Assembly (NCBI RefSeq): GCF_003426735.1
Contig: NZ_QVON01000002.1
Coordinates: 62,001 to 126,000, forward strand
Length of the DNA stretch: 64,000 nucleotides
Origin: Arenibacter sp. P308M17
GTDB lineage: Bacteria; Bacteroidota; Bacteroidia; Flavobacteriales; Flavobacteriaceae
Direction of reading: 5' to 3'
The notes beneath the pieces are model-generated. The model worked only from the letters and a program-made list of their open reading frames with translations. It was not told the DNA's origin and did no database searches. Both the position numbers and the translations under genes were made by a program. Shown piece after piece: positions 62,278-64,000 of the stretch (positions are counted from its first letter, which is position 1; every line of letters begins with the position of its first letter).

Positions 62278-62727
62278 TTAACCCGGTCCATAAACCGGAA
62301 TATCCGTAAGAAAATGGTACTCCTTCCTCTCGAAATCCATGCTGCAAAAATAATGGTCGAAGCCGTTGGTGACCATCAAATACTTGGCCTTGAGCAAAAG
62401 GTTGTAACGGGCAATCTGATCAAAAACAATCTGGTCTATTTTGATTTCGGGCGATTTACATTCAACCAGAATTTCAATACTCCCGTTTGGATTGAAGACG
62501 ACCACATCGTACCTTTTTTTTAAATTGTTGATTAGCAGTTGTTTTTCAACATTGATATGTCCCTTGGGATAATTTTTGTCCGAAATTAGATGCTGCACTA
62601 CGTGCTGCCTTACCCATTCTTCCGGTTGTAGGACCACAAATTTTTTGCGTATAACATCAAAAATATAGATTTTATTTTCCCTACTTTTGAATCGAAAGGG
62701 ATAGGAAGGATAGTTTAATGGCTGCAT
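62278..62727 (-). CDS. Stand-alone HsdR N-terminal-like nuclease-fold protein
   Basis: A 149-residue protein resembling the N-terminal nuclease domain of type I restriction HsdR subunits. The PD-(D/E)XK pattern is KRYDVVVFNPNGSIEILVECKSPE (Asp, then Glu-Cys-Lys), followed by QIARYNLLLKAKYLMVTNG. It has no ATPase part and no HsdM or HsdS neighbours, so it is not a restriction system. The start at 62727 (MQPLNYPSYPF) is chosen because the longer frame to 62805 overlaps holA. The role is unknown; the divergent pairing with holA is common in Flavobacteriaceae as far as I recall. Confidence 0.8.
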   Translation of the reverse strand: MQPLNYPSYPFRFKSRENKIYIFDVIRKKFVVLQPEEWVRQHVVQHLISDKNYPKGHINVEKQLLINNLKKRYDVVVFNPNGSIEILVECKSPEIKIDQIVFDQIARYNLLLKAKYLMVTNGFDHYFCSMDFERKEYHFLTDIPVYGPG

Positions 62728-62753
62728 ACTGCAAAGTTGATGATTTATTTTAA

Positions 62754-63752
62754 ATGGATGAGGTAAAACAAATTGTAAGCAATATAAAAAAAGGAAATAT
62801 AGCACCTATATATTTCCTAACAGGTGAAGAACCGTACTATATTGATAAGATAGCGGAGTATATTGAAAAGAATGCGCTGACGGAGGAGGAACGAGGATTT
62901 AATCAAGTAATTCTTTACGGTAAGGAAACCAATATTGAGGACATCGTGGGCAATGCCAAGAGATATCCCATGATGGCAGAACGGCAAGTGGTCATTGTAA
63001 AGGAAGCACAACATTTATCCCGTACCATTGAAAACCTTGTTCCCTATGCCGACCGGCCCCAACCATCCACAATACTTGTATTATGCTATAAATACAATAA
63101 GCTGGACAAGCGTAAGAAGCTATATAAATCCATTAATAAATCGGGAGTAATATTTGAGGGCAAAAAGCTGTATGAAAACCAGGTAGGGGATTGGATTAAA
63201 AAATCCCTGCATTCCCGTGGCTACGATATCACTTTCAAGGCGGCCAATCTTTTGGTAGAGTTCCTCGGTACCGACTTGGGAAAGATCGATAAGGAACTTG
63301 AGAAATTGTGTTTGGTAGTCCCAAAAGGAGTTGAAATAAATCCGGAAGCCATTGAATCCAATATTGGGATCAGTAAGGATTACAATAATTTTGAGCTTAA
63401 AAAAGCCATAGGGGAGAGGGACATTGAAAAAGCGACTAGAATTATCAATTATTTCGCCCAGAATCCAAAGGACAATCCGTTCGTTTTGACGATAACCCTT
63501 TTATACTCCTTTTTTATACAGTTGCTTTCGTATCACGGTTTAAAGGACCACTCTCCAAAGAGTGTTTCAACCGCCCTGGGCATAAGGCCATTTTTTGTTA
63601 CCGAAATCCAGACCGCAGCAAGAAATTACCCCATGAGAAGGGTCAGCGAAATTATTTCCGCTTTAAGGGAATTGGATGTTAAGGGCAAAGGTGTTGGATC
63701 TAACATTTCCCAGACAGATCTGTTAAAAGAATTGTTGATCAAAATATTCTAA
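62754..63752 (+). CDS. holA: DNA polymerase III delta subunit
   Basis: A 332-residue clamp-loader subunit that opens the beta clamp. It shows IYFLTGEEPYYIDKIAEYI near residue 19, the NAKRYPMMAERQVVIVKEAQ segment near 68, the YKYNKLDKRKKLYKSI segment near 113 and FELKKAIGERDIEKATRII near 214, all typical of HolA. Length fits. ATG at 62754 lies 26 bp from the divergent HsdR_N-like start. Confidence 0.93.
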   Translation: MDEVKQIVSNIKKGNIAPIYFLTGEEPYYIDKIAEYIEKNALTEEERGFNQVILYGKETNIEDIVGNAKRYPMMAERQVVIVKEAQHLSRTIENLVPYADRPQPSTILVLCYKYNKLDKRKKLYKSINKSGVIFEGKKLYENQVGDWIKKSLHSRGYDITFKAANLLVEFLGTDLGKIDKELEKLCLVVPKGVEINPEAIESNIGISKDYNNFELKKAIGERDIEKATRIINYFAQNPKDNPFVLTITLLYSFFIQLLSYHGLKDHSPKSVSTALGIRPFFVTEIQTAARNYPMRRVSEIISALRELDVKGKGVGSNISQTDLLKELLIKIF

Positions 63753-63788
63753 AATCATTCTTGTCCGAAGGGACCTAAAACTCCATAA

Positions 63789-64000
63789 CTACTTTCTATC
63801 CAAGCTATATTTTCCAGGACCCAACATAAGCACGGAGATAAAGGCTGTCAAAAATAAAACTGCCTTTTCCTTTACTGGGAAAGGATCGGCACCATGGACG
63901 ATCAATGCAGCTACCAACATGGTTATAATAGTAGGAACGGTTGCCCAACGCGTTTTAAAGCCAACAATAACTAGAATTGGACAAATAAACTCCCCTATAA
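63789..64000 (-). CDS. DoxX-family membrane protein, C-terminal part
   Basis: The last 70 codons of a gene that begins beyond the window. The minus-strand product reads from IGEFICPILVIVGFKTRW through PTIITMLVAALIVHGADPF to the end LGPGKYSLDRK. The GEF-P-L-V-GF-TRWA segment and final helix are typical of DoxX/quinol-oxidase-subunit-like proteins in the inner membrane. The substrate is unknown. Not reported as an open frame of full length since its start is missing. It converges with holA, 36 bp between stops. Confidence 0.8.
   Translation of the reverse strand, partial: IGEFICPILVIVGFKTRWATVPTIITMLVAALIVHGADPFPVKEKAVLFLTAFISVLMLGPGKYSLDRK

Noticed and set aside
62278..62727. Type I restriction-modification remnant
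   Set aside because: There is no HsdM, HsdS or HsdR motor sequence, and the small protein appears complete.
1..64000. Insertion sequences, prophage or integrative element genes
   Set aside because: No transposase, integrase, relaxase or phage structural gene was recognised on either strand.

Overview
The window is a piece of a Bacteroidota chromosome, almost certainly from the family Flavobacteriaceae. The evidence is a SusC/SusD pair, Bacteroidota-type promoter elements (TTTG, 19 bp, TAnnTTTG), few Shine-Dalgarno sites, families largely confined to this phylum (DUF4290, DUF2911, fused CcsB/CcsA, bacillithiol BshB1) and intergenic palindromes typical of flavobacterial genomes. GC content looks close to 40% by eye. 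The genus cannot be fixed from the sequence; a marine Arenibacter/Maribacter/Zobellia-like organism is an inference only.

Region by region: 1-5.3 kb holds recQ (3' end off the window) overlapping a NadR-like ATPase, then DUF493, DUF4290 and murA. 5.4-11.8 kb is a run of small metabolic and stress genes: GAF, VOC, SemiSWEET, a TIM-barrel protein, a YjdI/YjdJ-like pair, a Crp regulator with pirin, and DUF2911. 11.9-29.5 kb is a nutrient-acquisition region, all on the minus strand: PIG-L deacetylase, a 41-residue membrane microprotein with a Na+ symporter, a LacI regulator, SusC, SusD, and two very large exported proteins (FG-GAP/VCBS and DUF5107-TPR). A perfect 18-bp palindrome in front of susC is the likely LacI operator. 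No recognisable glycoside hydrolase is present. 29.6-33 kb is a compact five-gene operon (DUF2520, KdsC-like phosphatase, Maf, a lipoprotein, MscS). 33-42.3 kb carries fused cytochrome c maturation CcsBA, a MATE exporter, a trans-sulfuration enzyme, bshB1 and a TPR histidine kinase. 42.5-45.3 kb is tRNA-His followed by a dispersed repeat and three AT-rich orphan genes, a candidate accessory islet. 45.4-64 kb is mostly core: recG, an M1 peptidase coupled to two tandem patatins, two OmpA-like proteins, an FMN-dependent glutamate synthase-like protein, M20 amidohydrolase, uvrD/pcrA, tsaC/sua5, a glycosyltransferase, an HsdR_N-like protein, holA and the end of a DoxX gene.

The intergenic DNA is unusually structured. 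There is a MITE-like family bounded by AGTACATGACAAAAA inverted repeats, with one copy carrying a 21-bp palindromic unit that its sibling lacks. A second family of about 245 bp has two inverted copies 18 kb apart, ending in a variable 11-bp tandem array. Two kinds of short perfect palindrome recur. No complete insertion sequence, prophage, CRISPR array or recognisable defence system is visible. The best candidates for something undescribed are the LacI-SusCD-VCBS-DUF5107 locus without hydrolases, the nested repeat families, the 41-residue partner of the symporter and the M1 peptidase-patatin-patatin operon.
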